This document shows, one piece after another, positions 7,764 to 18,313 of a stretch of 64,000 nt of DNA (position 1 is the stretch's first letter; every line of letters starts with the position of its first letter). This DNA comes from Halogeometricum sp. S1BR25-6 (GTDB lineage: Archaea; Halobacteriota; Halobacteria; Halobacteriales; Haloferacaceae), in contig NZ_JAMQOP010000001.1 of NCBI RefSeq assembly GCF_031624495.1, forward strand, positions 558,001 to 622,000, read 5' to 3'. Under the pieces are notes generated by a model. That model searched no databases. It saw nothing but the letters and a program-made list of their open reading frames with translations, and was not told the origin of the DNA. The position numbers were made by a program, and so were the translations under genes.

Positions 7764-10631
7764 ATGGAATACGACCCGCAGGAACTCGAGGAGCGCTGGC
7801 GGGAGCGGTGGGCCGAGAGCGGTCGGTACGAGGCCGACCCCTCTGAGGCCGACGAGGACCCGACGTTCATCACGGTCCCCTACCCGTATCCCAGCGGCGG
7901 GATGCACATCGGACACGCGCGAACCTACACCGTCCCCGACGTGTACGCCCGCTACCGCCGACAGCAGGGGGACAACGTCCTGTTCCCCATCGCGTGGCAC
8001 GTCACCGGCACGCCCATCATCGGCGCCGTCGAACGGCTGAAGAAGGGAGAAGAAAAGCAGCTCTCGGTTCTGCGCGACACGTACAACGTCCCCGAGGAGA
8101 CGCTGACGGACCTGGAGACGCCGATGGGCTTCGCCCGCTACTTCATCGAGGAACACTACAAGAGAGGGATGCAGTCGCTCGGCCTCTCTGTCGACTGGCG
8201 CCGCGAGTTCACGACGAACGACGAGCGCTACTCGAAGTTCATCACGTGGCAGTACGAGACCCTGCGAGAGCGCGGTCTGCTGGAGAAAGGTCTCCATCCG
8301 GTCAAGTACTGCACGAACGAGGAGCAACCGGTCACGACGCACGACTTGCTCGAAGGCGAAGAAGCGGAGTTCCAAGAGTACACGCTCGTCCGCTTCGGCC
8401 GCGGCGACAGCGTCGTCCCGATGGCGACGCTGCGCCCCGAGACGGTTCGCGGCGTGACGAACGCCTACGTGAACCCCGACGGCGACTACGTCTACGCCGA
8501 CGTCGACGGCGAGGAATGGTTCGTCTCGGCGGCCGCCGCCGAGAAACTGCGCCTGCAGGCTCACGACGTCGAGGTTCGCGAAGAAGTCTCCGGCGCCGAG
8601 TTGGTCGGCGAACGCGTCACCAACCCCGTCACCGGCGACGAGGTGCTGGTCCTCCCGGCGGACTTCGTCGACCCCGAGAACGCGACGGGCGTCGTGATGT
8701 CCGTCCCGGCGCACTCGCCCGACGACTACGTCGCCCTGCAGGAGGCGAAGGACGACGACGCCCGGATGGAGGAGTACGGCATCGACCCGGCCGACGTGGA
8801 GGCCATCGAACCGATTCCGATTCTGACCGTCGAGGGCTACGGCGAAATTCCCGCGCAGTCGGCCGTCGAAGAGGCGGGCGTCACGAGTTCCGACGACCCC
8901 GCCCTGGAGAAGGCGACGAAGGACCTCTACAACAAGGAGTTCCACGCGGGCCGCATGAACGACGACTACGGCGAGTTCGCCGGCGAACTCGTCGAGGACG
9001 TGAGAACGCGATTCCGCGACGCCCACCGCGAGGAGGGCGCCTTCGGGACGATGCAGGAGTTCTCCGAGGACGTCGTCTGCCGGTGCGGCGGCGACGTCGT
9101 CGTCGCCGAACAGGACACGTGGTTCCTGCGCTACGACGACGAGGACTGGAAAGCGAAGGCCCACGAGGTGGTCTCCGAGATGGACGCCGTCCCCGAGAAC
9201 ACCCGCGGCGAGTACGACCACACCATCGACTGGCTGAACGAGTGGCCGTGCATCCGCAACTACGGACTCGGAACCCGCCTGCCGTGGGACGAGGACTTCG
9301 TCATCGAACCGCTGTCGGACTCTACCATCTACATGGCCTACTACACCATCGCGCACCGCCTGCAGGACGTGCCGGTGGAGGAGTTAGACCGGGAGTTCTT
9401 CGACGCCCTCTTCTACGGACCTGAGGCCGTCGACGACGCCCCCGAACGCGCGGTCGACCTGCGCGAGGAGTGGGACTACTGGTACCCCGTCGACTACCGC
9501 TTCTCGGCGAACGACCTCATCTCGAACCACCTGACGTTCTACCTGTTCCACCACGCCGAACTGTTCGACCGGCCGAACTGGCCGCAGGGCGTCGTTATCA
9601 TGGGGATGGGGCTGTTGGAGGGCGAGAAGATGTCCTCCTCGAAGGGACACGTCGTCCTCCCCGGCGCCGCCATCGACGACTACGGCGCCGACACGGTGCG
9701 CTTCTTCCTGCTCAACTCCGCGGAACCGTGGCAGGACTACGACTGGCGCGACGACCAGGTCGAGTCCGTCCGGAACCAACTGGAGCGCTTCTGGACCCGC
9801 GCCGACGAGATACTCGAATCGGACGCGCCCGCGGAGCGACCCGAACTGGCGCAGGAGGACCGCTGGCTTCTGTCGAAACTGCAGGCGACGGTTCGGGAGG
9901 TGACCGAGGCGATGGAATCCTCGGAGACCCGAAGCGCCAGTCAGACGGCGTTCTACGACTTCGAGGAGCAACTGCGCTGGTACCGCCGCCGCACCGACAC
10001 CGACCGCCCGGCCGCGCGGTGGACGCTCCGCGAGGTCTTGGAGACGCGCCTGCGCCTCCTCGCGCCGTTCGTTCCGTTCATGACGAACGAACTGCACGAG
10101 CGCTTGACCGGCACGCCTGCCGAGGACGCGCCGTGGCCCGAACCGGACGAGTCCCTCGAGAGCGAGGCCGTCGAGGCGAGCGAGTCGCAGATAGAGCGGC
10201 TGACCGAGGACATTCTGGGTATCCAGCAGTCGCTGGCGAACGCCGACGAGAACGTGCCGGAGGCCGACCCCGACAGGATAGTCGTCACCGTCGCCGCCGA
10301 CTGGAAGCGCGAGGTGTTCGACGCCGTCGCCGCGGAGGGAGGCGACCAGGGCGCCGTGATGAGCACGGTGATGCAGAACCCCGACCTGCGCGAACGCGGG
10401 AACGAGGTCAACGACCTCGTGGGCGAACTCGTGGAGTTCGCTCGCGGACACGACGACGACGAGGTGGCCGCACTCGCGGACCTCGACGAGTACGAGACGT
10501 ACGAGGCGGCGACCGAGTTCCTCTCGCGGGAGTTCGACGCCGAGGTGGAGATTCGACTCGAAGGCGACGACGCCGAGGCGACGAAGCGGGCGATTCCGCT
10601 CCGTCCCGCCGTCGAACTCGAAGTCGAGTAG
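7764..10631 (+). CDS. leuS: Leucyl-tRNA synthetase
   Basis: Charges tRNA-Leu. The 955-residue protein has the class I signatures: HIGH (48-51, in GGMHIGHARTY) and KMSSS (about 621-625). The connective editing domain lies between them (TLRPETVRGVTNAYV; VVMSVPAHSPDDY). The C-terminal anticodon-binding and archaeal extension is present, so the length is normal for archaeal LeuRS. The ATG at 7764 is set by the family start MEYDPQELEERW and the TATA box just upstream. Confidence 0.97.
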   Translation: MEYDPQELEERWRERWAESGRYEADPSEADEDPTFITVPYPYPSGGMHIGHARTYTVPDVYARYRRQQGDNVLFPIAWHVTGTPIIGAVERLKKGEEKQLSVLRDTYNVPEETLTDLETPMGFARYFIEEHYKRGMQSLGLSVDWRREFTTNDERYSKFITWQYETLRERGLLEKGLHPVKYCTNEEQPVTTHDLLEGEEAEFQEYTLVRFGRGDSVVPMATLRPETVRGVTNAYVNPDGDYVYADVDGEEWFVSAAAAEKLRLQAHDVEVREEVSGAELVGERVTNPVTGDEVLVLPADFVDPENATGVVMSVPAHSPDDYVALQEAKDDDARMEEYGIDPADVEAIEPIPILTVEGYGEIPAQSAVEEAGVTSSDDPALEKATKDLYNKEFHAGRMNDDYGEFAGELVEDVRTRFRDAHREEGAFGTMQEFSEDVVCRCGGDVVVAEQDTWFLRYDDEDWKAKAHEVVSEMDAVPENTRGEYDHTIDWLNEWPCIRNYGLGTRLPWDEDFVIEPLSDSTIYMAYYTIAHRLQDVPVEELDREFFDALFYGPEAVDDAPERAVDLREEWDYWYPVDYRFSANDLISNHLTFYLFHHAELFDRPNWPQGVVIMGMGLLEGEKMSSSKGHVVLPGAAIDDYGADTVRFFLLNSAEPWQDYDWRDDQVESVRNQLERFWTRADEILESDAPAERPELAQEDRWLLSKLQATVREVTEAMESSETRSASQTAFYDFEEQLRWYRRRTDTDRPAARWTLREVLETRLRLLAPFVPFMTNELHERLTGTPAEDAPWPEPDESLESEAVEASESQIERLTEDILGIQQSLANADENVPEADPDRIVVTVAADWKREVFDAVAAEGGDQGAVMSTVMQNPDLRERGNEVNDLVGELVEFARGHDDDEVAALADLDEYETYEAATEFLSREFDAEVEIRLEGDDAEATKRAIPLRPAVELEVE

Positions 10632-10742
10632 CCGCCCCGCCCCCGCCCCGAGTGCGGAGCGACGGGCGAACGGACGCGCCGGCGACCGTTCTGAACGGCC
10701 GACGACGAACGGGTTTTTGTGCCGGGGAGCGTAGCGGCCGGT

Positions 10743-10976
10743 ATGGCAGACGAAGAAGAATCTCCGGACGCACTGCGACGCGTCTACCGGACGGTGACGC
10801 CGGGGTACAAATCGCACACCGACAGCGGCATGAACTCCGTGGGTTGGATCATCTTCCTGGTCCTCCTCGCACTGTTTCTCCCCCTGCTCCCGTTCTTCCT
10901 CGCCGTCTGGGCCGTGACGAAACTGCTCGAGTTCCTCGCGGCGCAGCGAGGACCGAGCGAAGAGGACGAGACGTAG
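10743..10976 (+). CDS. Small membrane protein, one long hydrophobic segment
   Basis: 77 residues. A polar N-terminus with the motif VYRTVTPGYKSH is followed by a long hydrophobic stretch (about residues 30-64, containing IIFLVLLALFLPLLPFFLAV) that could be one or two membrane helices, then an acidic tail. Haloarchaea carry many proteins of this design with TPGY before the membrane segment. Function unknown. Start chosen at MADEEE, 112 bp after leuS. Confidence 0.75.
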   Translation: MADEEESPDALRRVYRTVTPGYKSHTDSGMNSVGWIIFLVLLALFLPLLPFFLAVWAVTKLLEFLAAQRGPSEEDET

Positions 10977-10989
10977 ATAGCCGACCGAT

Positions 10990-12000
10990 TCAGCGCTCGC
11001 TTCGACCCTGACCGGCGAGTCCGAGCAGGTCGAACTCGTAGCCGTTGTCGTTCTCGTCGGCGTGTTCGTAGACGACGTGCGCGGCGGCGACGTCCTGAAT
11101 CGCGAGGCCCGTCGAGTCGAAGACGGTGATGCCGTCCTCGGCGGTGCGGCCCGCCTTCTCCCGGACGACTATCTCGCCGATGGCGCCGTAGATATCCTCG
11201 TCGGTGAGGGTGCCCTCGCCGTATGGGACGTTTATCTCGCCCGAGTGGGTGGTCTGCTCGTGGTCGTCGATGACGAGTTTCGAATCGAGGAGCACCTCGT
11301 CCGCGAGTTCGTGTTTCCCCTCGGCGTCCGCGCCCATCGCGTTGATGTGCGTGTGTTCGCCGACGGCGTCCCGGGGGACGATGGGACTTTCGACGGGCGT
11401 CACCGTCGAGAGCACGTCGCAGGCGGCGGCCTCCTCGACGGACCCCGCCCGAACGTCGAACTCGTCCTCGAAGGCGTCGAGAAAGCGCGCGACGCGTTCC
11501 TCGTCGAGGTCCGAGACGACGACCTCTTCGATGTCGCGGACGGTGGAGATTGCCTCCAACTGCGTGTACGACTGGACGCCCGCGCCGACGATTCCGAGAG
11601 ACGTCGCGTCCTCGACGGCGAGGTGGTCGGTGGCGACGGCGGCGGCCGCGCCCGTCCGCTTCATCGTCAGTTCGGTGCCGTCCATGATGGCGAGGGGGAA
11701 CGCCGTCTCCGGCGAGGAGTACACCATCGTCCCCATCACGGTGGGCAGGTCGAACTTGTCGCCGTTGTCCGGGTGGACGTTCACCCACTTGATGCCCGCG
11801 GCGTCCCAGTCGCCGGCGTCCATGTACGCCGGCATCGACCGGAAGTCGCCGTTGTACTGCGGCAGGTCGACGTAGGACTTCGGCGGCATCTGCGCGTCGC
11901 CGCGTTCGAAGGCGGCGAACGCCTCCTCGATGGCGGGGACGAGGTCCCCCATGTTCGCGTTCTCGTGGACGTCGTCGCTGTTCAAGAGCAGCGTGTACAT
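10990..12000 (-). CDS. Ornithine cyclodeaminase / mu-crystallin family protein
   Basis: 336-residue NAD(P)-dependent enzyme. The N-terminal half has the KSYVDLP segment, and MKRTGAAAAVATDHLA is the substrate/nicotinamide region. The Rossmann motif is GIVGAGVQSYTQL. The family includes ornithine cyclodeaminase, archaeal alanine dehydrogenase and imine reductases; the sequence alone does not decide among them, though alanine dehydrogenase is a well-known archaeal member. It converges on the small membrane-protein gene. The 276 bp upstream, shared with the cupredoxin gene, is relatively AT-rich and holds no gene that I can see. Confidence 0.87.
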   Translation of the reverse strand: MYTLLLNSDDVHENANMGDLVPAIEEAFAAFERGDAQMPPKSYVDLPQYNGDFRSMPAYMDAGDWDAAGIKWVNVHPDNGDKFDLPTVMGTMVYSSPETAFPLAIMDGTELTMKRTGAAAAVATDHLAVEDATSLGIVGAGVQSYTQLEAISTVRDIEEVVVSDLDEERVARFLDAFEDEFDVRAGSVEEAAACDVLSTVTPVESPIVPRDAVGEHTHINAMGADAEGKHELADEVLLDSKLVIDDHEQTTHSGEINVPYGEGTLTDEDIYGAIGEIVVREKAGRTAEDGITVFDSTGLAIQDVAAAHVVYEHADENDNGYEFDLLGLAGQGRSER

Positions 12001-12276
12001 CTTACCACCCTGTTCCGCGGTGCGTTACTTAGTTCATGCTGAATACGACCGAACTCTCACGAGTTCGTCGCTATTTGGATGAGGTACCTTTCCAAGGAGA
12101 ATTTTGAGAGATAGATAGAACTACCTCGTTCGGGCTGGCCGCCGAATCCGCGCCCGCCGACCGGTTCGCCCGTAACTTCAACCATACATCACTTGTGCGA
12201 ATTAGAGCGTCCCGACGGTCTGAAACTCCCGAAATGCGCAGAAGAGGCTTTCTACGCGTCCGGTCATCATACCTCG

Positions 12277-13305
12277 ATGTCAGATCCAAACACCACCCCC
12301 GACGGCCGGACGGATGCGGAGACGACCGACGCGCAGAACGCGTTCGCCCTCCGGCGTCGGACCCTCGTGCGGGCGGCCGGTATCGGCGCCGTCGCCGCCG
12401 GCGGCGTCGGCGCGTGGGGGATGACCGCGGCGGCCGACGAACACGCCGACGAGACCACCGACGACGGGGCGGGCGAGGAGACGGACGGGACGAACCAACC
12501 CCCCTCGGCCGACCCGGTGTTCGGATACGCGTCCATCTCTCCGGACGTGACCCCGCCCGTCGAACCCGACCACGAGGTCGAGTTGCTCGTCCGGCCGGTC
12601 GAAGGCCGCGAGATTCCGGAGTTCTTCTACGACCCCTGCGGTCTGTACGTCGTCCCCGGCGACACGGTGAAGTTCTCCTACACGACGCCGCACCACACCA
12701 TCACGGCGTACCACCCGGCGCGCGGCGAGATGCGGCGAGTTCCCGAGGGCGTCCCGCCTTTTTCTTCGCCCGTGTTGAACGCCGGCGCCTACTGGCTCTA
12801 CACGTTCGAGATACCCGGCGTCTACGACCTCTACTGCGGGCCGCACGAGGCGTTCGGTCACGTGATGCGCGTCGTCGTCGGGACGACCGAGGGGTACGAA
12901 CCGCTCCCGGACCCCTGTGCGGCGCCGCCGGCGGAGACGGAAACCGAGACGGAGATGCCGACGGCCGCGGCTCCCGAAACGGCCACGCCGACCGCGACTG
13001 AGACCGAAACTGACACTGAAACTGAGACCGCTACGGACGCGACGACGGCGGCACCGACGGAGACGAGGACGGAGATTCCGACCGAATCCGAGACGCCGAC
13101 CGAGGACGGGGGCGAGGGCGGCGAACCCGAACTGCGCCTCCCCCTGTTCACCGGGCTGACCGTCCTGCGCGACCCCGCGCTCGACCCGGAGAACATCGTC
13201 GCGGACGGCGAGATTCACTGGGACGACCTCGCGGCCGAGAGCAAGCAGTTGTTCCTTCGCGTGGAAGGCTTCCCGCCCTGCTTGACCGACGAGGAGAGCG
13301 AGTAA
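12277..13305 (+). CDS. Exported plastocyanin/halocyanin-like cupredoxin with Thr/Glu stalk
   Basis: 342 residues. A Tat-type signal (ALRRRTLVRAAGIGAVAAGG) is followed by an acidic linker. A blue-copper domain spans about 75-205, with ligands suggested by FSYTTPHHTIT, YDLYCGPHEAFGHVM (His, Cys-x2-His, Met). After it comes a roughly 65-residue Thr/Glu/Pro/Ala stalk (TETETEMPT, TETDTETETATDA) that looks like a glycosylated spacer, then an ordered C-terminal segment (LRLPLFTGLTVLRDPALD to the end). It should carry electrons or bind copper outside the membrane. The start was chosen for the signal peptide. Confidence 0.85.
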   Translation: MSDPNTTPDGRTDAETTDAQNAFALRRRTLVRAAGIGAVAAGGVGAWGMTAAADEHADETTDDGAGEETDGTNQPPSADPVFGYASISPDVTPPVEPDHEVELLVRPVEGREIPEFFYDPCGLYVVPGDTVKFSYTTPHHTITAYHPARGEMRRVPEGVPPFSSPVLNAGAYWLYTFEIPGVYDLYCGPHEAFGHVMRVVVGTTEGYEPLPDPCAAPPAETETETEMPTAAAPETATPTATETETDTETETATDATTAAPTETRTEIPTESETPTEDGGEGGEPELRLPLFTGLTVLRDPALDPENIVADGEIHWDDLAAESKQLFLRVEGFPPCLTDEESE

Positions 13306-13324
13306 TCGCACTGCTCGGCTCGTC

Positions 13325-13330
13325 TTTTTT
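13325..13330 (+). terminator. T6 tract after cupredoxin gene
   Basis: A run of six T residues 20 bp after the cupredoxin stop codon; T-rich tracts are the usual archaeal intrinsic termination signal. Confidence 0.45.
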
Positions 13331-13457
13331 CGTCTCGCTCGCTCGGAGCAACCGCTCTTCGACGGGGCACCGAAAGAAAATCGGGTTCGGCCTGCGGGCC
13401 GACGGTCGCGCGGCGATTCGAGGTCGGGACGGAGTGTGAGTCGGGCGGTTCCCTACT

Positions 13458-15122
<1,665 letters not shown>

Positions 15123-15148
15123 AGTCACCGCAGGATTGTTTGTGATTC

Positions 15149-15163
15149 TATATAAAAGCTTCG
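15149..15163 (-). promoter_or_regulatory. Thermosome promoter: TATA box with upstream CGAA
   Basis: On the minus strand CGAAGCTTTTATATA reads into the gene, with the TATA box centred about 31 bp before the ATG, so the mRNA is leaderless or nearly so. A CGAA next to the TATA box resembles the heat-shock element described for a Haloferax volcanii chaperonin promoter, from memory. Confidence 0.65.
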
Positions 15164-15439
15164 CTACGACTTACCGTGCGGGGTGTCACCACGATTCAGG
15201 GAACGTCCCGAAAACCACCCCGCGTGTCGCGTTTCCGTCGTCGCTGTCGTCCGTCCGACGCGCGTGCGAACGCGGAGTCGAAACGCCGTTCGTGGGGTAG
15301 TTTATATACTCTCGGACGGTGGAACGAACCCGCGGTTCGGCCGTGGCCGTCGCCGTCGAACGATAGTCACCGAGCGGAGCAGCGCCGCCGCTCGGGGGTT
15401 GAGATTCCAAAAAATCGCGCGAGGGAGGCCGACGGCCGG
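15164..15439. other. Intergenic region with a second TATA-like site
   Basis: No coding potential recognised. A strong TATA-like sequence TTTATATACT lies at 15301-15310 and could serve either strand. If it works on the minus strand, a transcript would start near 15275, about 150 nt before the thermosome ATG. Confidence 0.4.
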
Positions 15440-15619
15440 TCAGCGGCCGTCGGGGAGTTCGTCGGCGAGGAACTCTGATTCGCGGGGTCGGTCCGACTCG
15501 AACGGTGGAAGCTCGTCTTCTGTGTCGAGGGCGTCCATCTCTTCGGTATAGAGGCTCTCTTGGAGCTGACTTCGCTTGTTACGACCCTTGCGCTCCCTGC
15601 CGTTCTTTGTGTCTGGCAT
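15440..15619 (-). CDS. Small charged haloarchaeal protein
   Basis: 59 residues beginning MPDTKNGRERKGRNKRSQLQ, a basic N-terminus, and ending in an acidic half (MDALDTEDELPPFESD). This basic-then-acidic layout looks like conserved hypothetical proteins that I recall from other haloarchaea. No motif, no membrane segment. I prefer the ATG at 15619 to the GTG four codons upstream. Function unknown. Confidence 0.65.
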   Translation of the reverse strand: MPDTKNGRERKGRNKRSQLQESLYTEEMDALDTEDELPPFESDRPRESEFLADELPDGR

Positions 15620-15751
15620 TGTCAAACACACCTACTCGCGGCACGCTCATCAATCTTTGGGAGAAGTTCGCACGGTGAAGTCGCTGCTGTTTCGCCACAC
15701 GGTCCGTGTGATTTCTCTTCGACGCTGTGACCGTATCCCGGACGCCACCGT

Positions 15752-15817
15752 CGCTCGGCGATGAAACGCCTCGCTCGGGGACTGAAATCAGCAGAACGCC
15801 GGGACAGGGATTTGAAC
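15752..15817. repeat. Direct-repeat copy of tRNA-Ser 3' end plus flank (copy 1)
   Basis: Repeats 16020-16085 at an offset of 268 bp with three differences. It carries the last 21 nt of the tRNA-Ser gene plus about 45 bp of downstream flank. The T-arm part (15806-15815) pairs with an inverted copy at 15848-15857. A perfect 7-bp hairpin GCACCGC-TTC-GCGGTGC sits between them (15824-15840). Confidence 0.8.
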
Positions 15818-15929
15818 TCACTCGCACCGCTTCGCGGTGCTCGCTGCTCAAATCCCTTCCTAGTCGTTTCGACGCTCACGGTGGTGAGCACACGCTACGC
15901 GGTGCTCGTCGGGTAGTTCGCGTCAGAAA

Positions 15930-15989
15930 CGCCGGGCAGGGATTTGAACTGCGGTCGCTCGCTGCGCTCGCTCCCTGATTCAAATCCCT
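15930..15989. repeat. Second tRNA-Ser 3'-end fragment with inverted partner
   Basis: CGCCGGGCAGGGATTTGAAC at 15930-15949 is the tRNA-Ser 3' end with one base missing. Its T-arm (15938-15948) is matched by an inverted 11-bp copy at 15979-15989, and CTCGCTGCGCTCG (15958-15970) lies between them. Offset from the intact tRNA is 135 bp. Confidence 0.8.
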
Positions 15990-16064
15990 TCGTAACCGTT
16001 CACGGATTCCAGTCGCGTACGCTCGACGATAAAACGCCTCGTTCGGGGACTGAAATCAGCAGAA

Positions 16065-16145
16065 CGCCGGGACAGGGATTTGAACCCTGGATCCCAAAGG
16101 GAACACGCTTTCCAGGCGTGCGCCTTACCACTCGGCCATCCCGGC
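16065..16145 (-). tRNA. tRNA-Ser(GGA)
   Basis: 81-nt cloverleaf with acceptor stem GCCGGGA/TCCCGGC, discriminator G, anticodon GGA in loop CTGGAAA, a long class II variable arm (TTCCCTTTGGGATC region) and T-arm CAGGGTTCAAATCCCTG. CCA is not encoded. Two fragments of its own 3' end lie downstream (15797 and 15930), the subject of a finding. Confidence 0.93.
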
Positions 16146-16172
16146 TCAATTCGAGGTAGCCCGGTGATGCGT

Positions 16173-16379
16173 TTAAGTCCTTCCTTTCGCGCTGAGACGG
16201 TGTTCGGTGGCGTACGCCGTGGCGGTGACCACGAGTCCGACGAGGACGGCGACGGCGGCCGTCGCACCGAACCCGATGTTCAGGGTTCCGACGAGGAGGC
16301 GGTACCCCTGCACGAGGACGAGAAACGAGAGCGTCCCCACGAGACCCCACAGCACCGCCGACCGGGTGCGCGGCGTCAC
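16173..16379 (-). CDS. Two-helix small membrane protein
   Basis: 68 residues with two hydrophobic segments (about 8-30 and 36-58) and a short basic C-terminus. Its ATG overlaps the stop of the RidA gene (ATGA type), which supports translation coupling and a real gene. The tRNA-Ser gene follows on the same strand after a 27-bp gap. No recognisable family; function unknown. Confidence 0.65.
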   Translation of the reverse strand: MTPRTRSAVLWGLVGTLSFLVLVQGYRLLVGTLNIGFGATAAVAVLVGLVVTATAYATEHRLSAKGRT

Positions 16380-16762
16380 TCCCCCGACACGTCGGCGATA
16401 GCCTCTATCTCGACGCTCGCTCCCTTCGGCAGGGCTCCGACTTCGAGGGCGCTCCGTGCCGGCGGTTCCTCCTCGAAGTACTCCGCATAAGTCTCGTTCA
16501 TCTCCTCGAAGTCGTCGATATCGTCGAGGTAGACGTTCACCTTGAGCACGTCCGAGACGCCAGCGCCTTCCGATTCGAGGATGGCCACCACGTTGTCGAG
16601 CGACTGCTCCGTCTGCGTGGCGACGTCTTCGTCATCGAGGAGTTCGCCGTCCGGGGTGAGAGGAATCTGTCCGGCCGTGAACAGGATAGAGCCGTTCGTC
16701 GTCGCCTGACTGTACGCGCCCACCGCCGCGGGAGCATCGTCCGTGCTGATGGTTCGCTTCAT
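16376..16762 (-). CDS. RidA family enamine/imine deaminase
   Basis: 128-residue YjgF/YER057c/UK114 protein. The family N-terminus (DAPAAVGAYSQA), the mid-region ILFTAGQIPLTPDG and the C-terminal RSALEVGALPKGASVEIEAIA are all present; the arginine in PPARSALEV is the catalytic one. RidA hydrolyses the reactive enamines made by PLP dehydratases. Here it is on the same strand 79 bp downstream of threonine dehydratase, an arrangement that fits this role directly. Confidence 0.93.
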   Translation of the reverse strand: MKRTISTDDAPAAVGAYSQATTNGSILFTAGQIPLTPDGELLDDEDVATQTEQSLDNVVAILESEGAGVSDVLKVNVYLDDIDDFEEMNETYAEYFEEEPPARSALEVGALPKGASVEIEAIADVSGE

Positions 16763-16841
16763 ACGCGGATTCTCAGCTCCCCCCGACTTAAAACTGAGAG
16801 AACTGCGGTCCTTCTCTCCGCCGTCGGAGTCGCTCGCCCGC

Positions 16842-18053
16842 TCAGACGAGCACTTCGACCGCGTAGCCTCGGTCGCGGAGGGACGACAGCAGGTCCTCGA
16901 CGTGGTCGTGCCCCCGCGTCTCCAAGTCGAGTTCCACGTCCGTCTCGTTCATGCCTATCTCCCGGGACGTCCGGTCGTGTCTGATGGCGTAGATGTTCGC
17001 CTGCGCGTCGGCGATGACCGACAGCAGGTCGCGGAGGGCGCCCGGTCGGTCCCGGAGTACCGTCCGAACCTTCAGATACCGACCCGTCTCGACGAGGCCG
17101 CGCATGACGACGGTGGTGAGTTGGTTCATGTCGATGTTGCCGCCGCAGAGGGCGGGGACGACCACCTCGCCCTCCTCGTAATCGAACTTCTCGAACACGA
17201 GGGCGGCGAGAGCGACGGCGCCGGCTCCCTCGACCAGCGTCTTCGACCGTTCGAGCAGGTAGGTGAGCGCCACGGCTATCTCCTCGTCGGAGACGGTGAC
17301 AATCTCGTCGACGCGCTCTCGGATGACCTCGAACGGTTTGTCGCCCACACGGCGCGTGGCGATGCCGTCGGCGATGGTGTTGACGCTGTCGAGTTCGTGG
17401 ACCGACCCCTTCCGGAGCGACTCGGCCGCGCTGGAGGCCCCCTCGGCCTGCACCCCGACGACGCGCGCGTCGGGCAGTTGCGCTTTCACCGCGGTGGCGA
17501 TGCCGGAGATGAGGCCGCCGCCGCCGATGGGGACGACGACGGTGTCCACGTCGGGGCAGTCCTCGACGATTTCGAGGCCGATGGTGCCCTGCCCGGCCAT
17601 CACGTAGTCGTCGTCGAACGCGTGGACGTAGGTGCGGCCCTCTTCGGCCTCTATCTCGTGCGCCCGCGCCTGCGCCTCGTCGTAGTCCGCCCCGTGCAGC
17701 ACCGCCCGCCCGCCGTACCGGCGCGTCGCCTTCACCTTCGAGATGGGGGCGTGCTCGGGCATCACGACCGTCGAGTCGACGCCCGCCCGGGTCGCCGCGA
17801 GGGCGACGCCCTGCGCGTGGTTGCCGGCGCTGGCGGTCACGACGCCCGCCTCCCTCTCCTCCTCGGAGAGCGTCGCGATGCGGTTCATCGCGCCGCGTAT
17901 CTTGAACGACCCCGTGCGCTGGTTGTTCTCCAACTTCAGGTGGACCGCCGCGCCGGTCATCTCCGAGAACGTGTACGAGTAGTCCAGCGGCGTGTGCTTT
18001 GCGACCTCCTCCACCCGGTCGCGCGCCGCCTCGACGTCGGCAAGCGATATCAT
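16842..18053 (-). CDS. ilvA: Threonine dehydratase with ACT domain
   Basis: PLP enzyme that deaminates threonine to 2-oxobutyrate, the entry to isoleucine synthesis. The PLP lysine is K51 in GSFKIRGAMNR. The Gly-rich loop SAGNHAQG and the VPIGGGGLISG phosphate-binding loop follow. A C-terminal ACT domain (about residues 325-403) suggests allosteric control. The ATG at 18053 gives 403 residues and the usual start MISLADVEAAR. The region upstream to 18313 has no gene that I trust. Confidence 0.93.
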   Translation of the reverse strand: MISLADVEAARDRVEEVAKHTPLDYSYTFSEMTGAAVHLKLENNQRTGSFKIRGAMNRIATLSEEEREAGVVTASAGNHAQGVALAATRAGVDSTVVMPEHAPISKVKATRRYGGRAVLHGADYDEAQARAHEIEAEEGRTYVHAFDDDYVMAGQGTIGLEIVEDCPDVDTVVVPIGGGGLISGIATAVKAQLPDARVVGVQAEGASSAAESLRKGSVHELDSVNTIADGIATRRVGDKPFEVIRERVDEIVTVSDEEIAVALTYLLERSKTLVEGAGAVALAALVFEKFDYEEGEVVVPALCGGNIDMNQLTTVVMRGLVETGRYLKVRTVLRDRPGALRDLLSVIADAQANIYAIRHDRTSREIGMNETDVELDLETRGHDHVEDLLSSLRDRGYAVEVLV

Positions 18054-18313
18054 ACGCCGCGATTCCGCGGCCCGCCGGGTAAGCGTTCGCATTACGCTTT
18101 CGAACGCGTCAATTTGTGCGCCGCCGGAGAGTCGCCGCGGCCTCTGCTCCCGGGCGCCGCGGCTCGGAGAAGTGTAAGGGGGAATGCACGCGTATGACGT
18201 GCAGTTGTTCTACCGACCGGCTACTACATAAACATCATCCAGGCGCGGTGAAAGTGAAACCGGGAGACGGGAGCGCCCCGAACGGCGCGTCAGACGGTCG
18301 TCGTTCGACTGTC

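Noticed and set aside
15780-15990. CRISPR-like repeats near tRNA-Ser
   Set aside because: Repeat units have different spacing, share the tRNA 3' end and have no spacer series; no cas gene is nearby.
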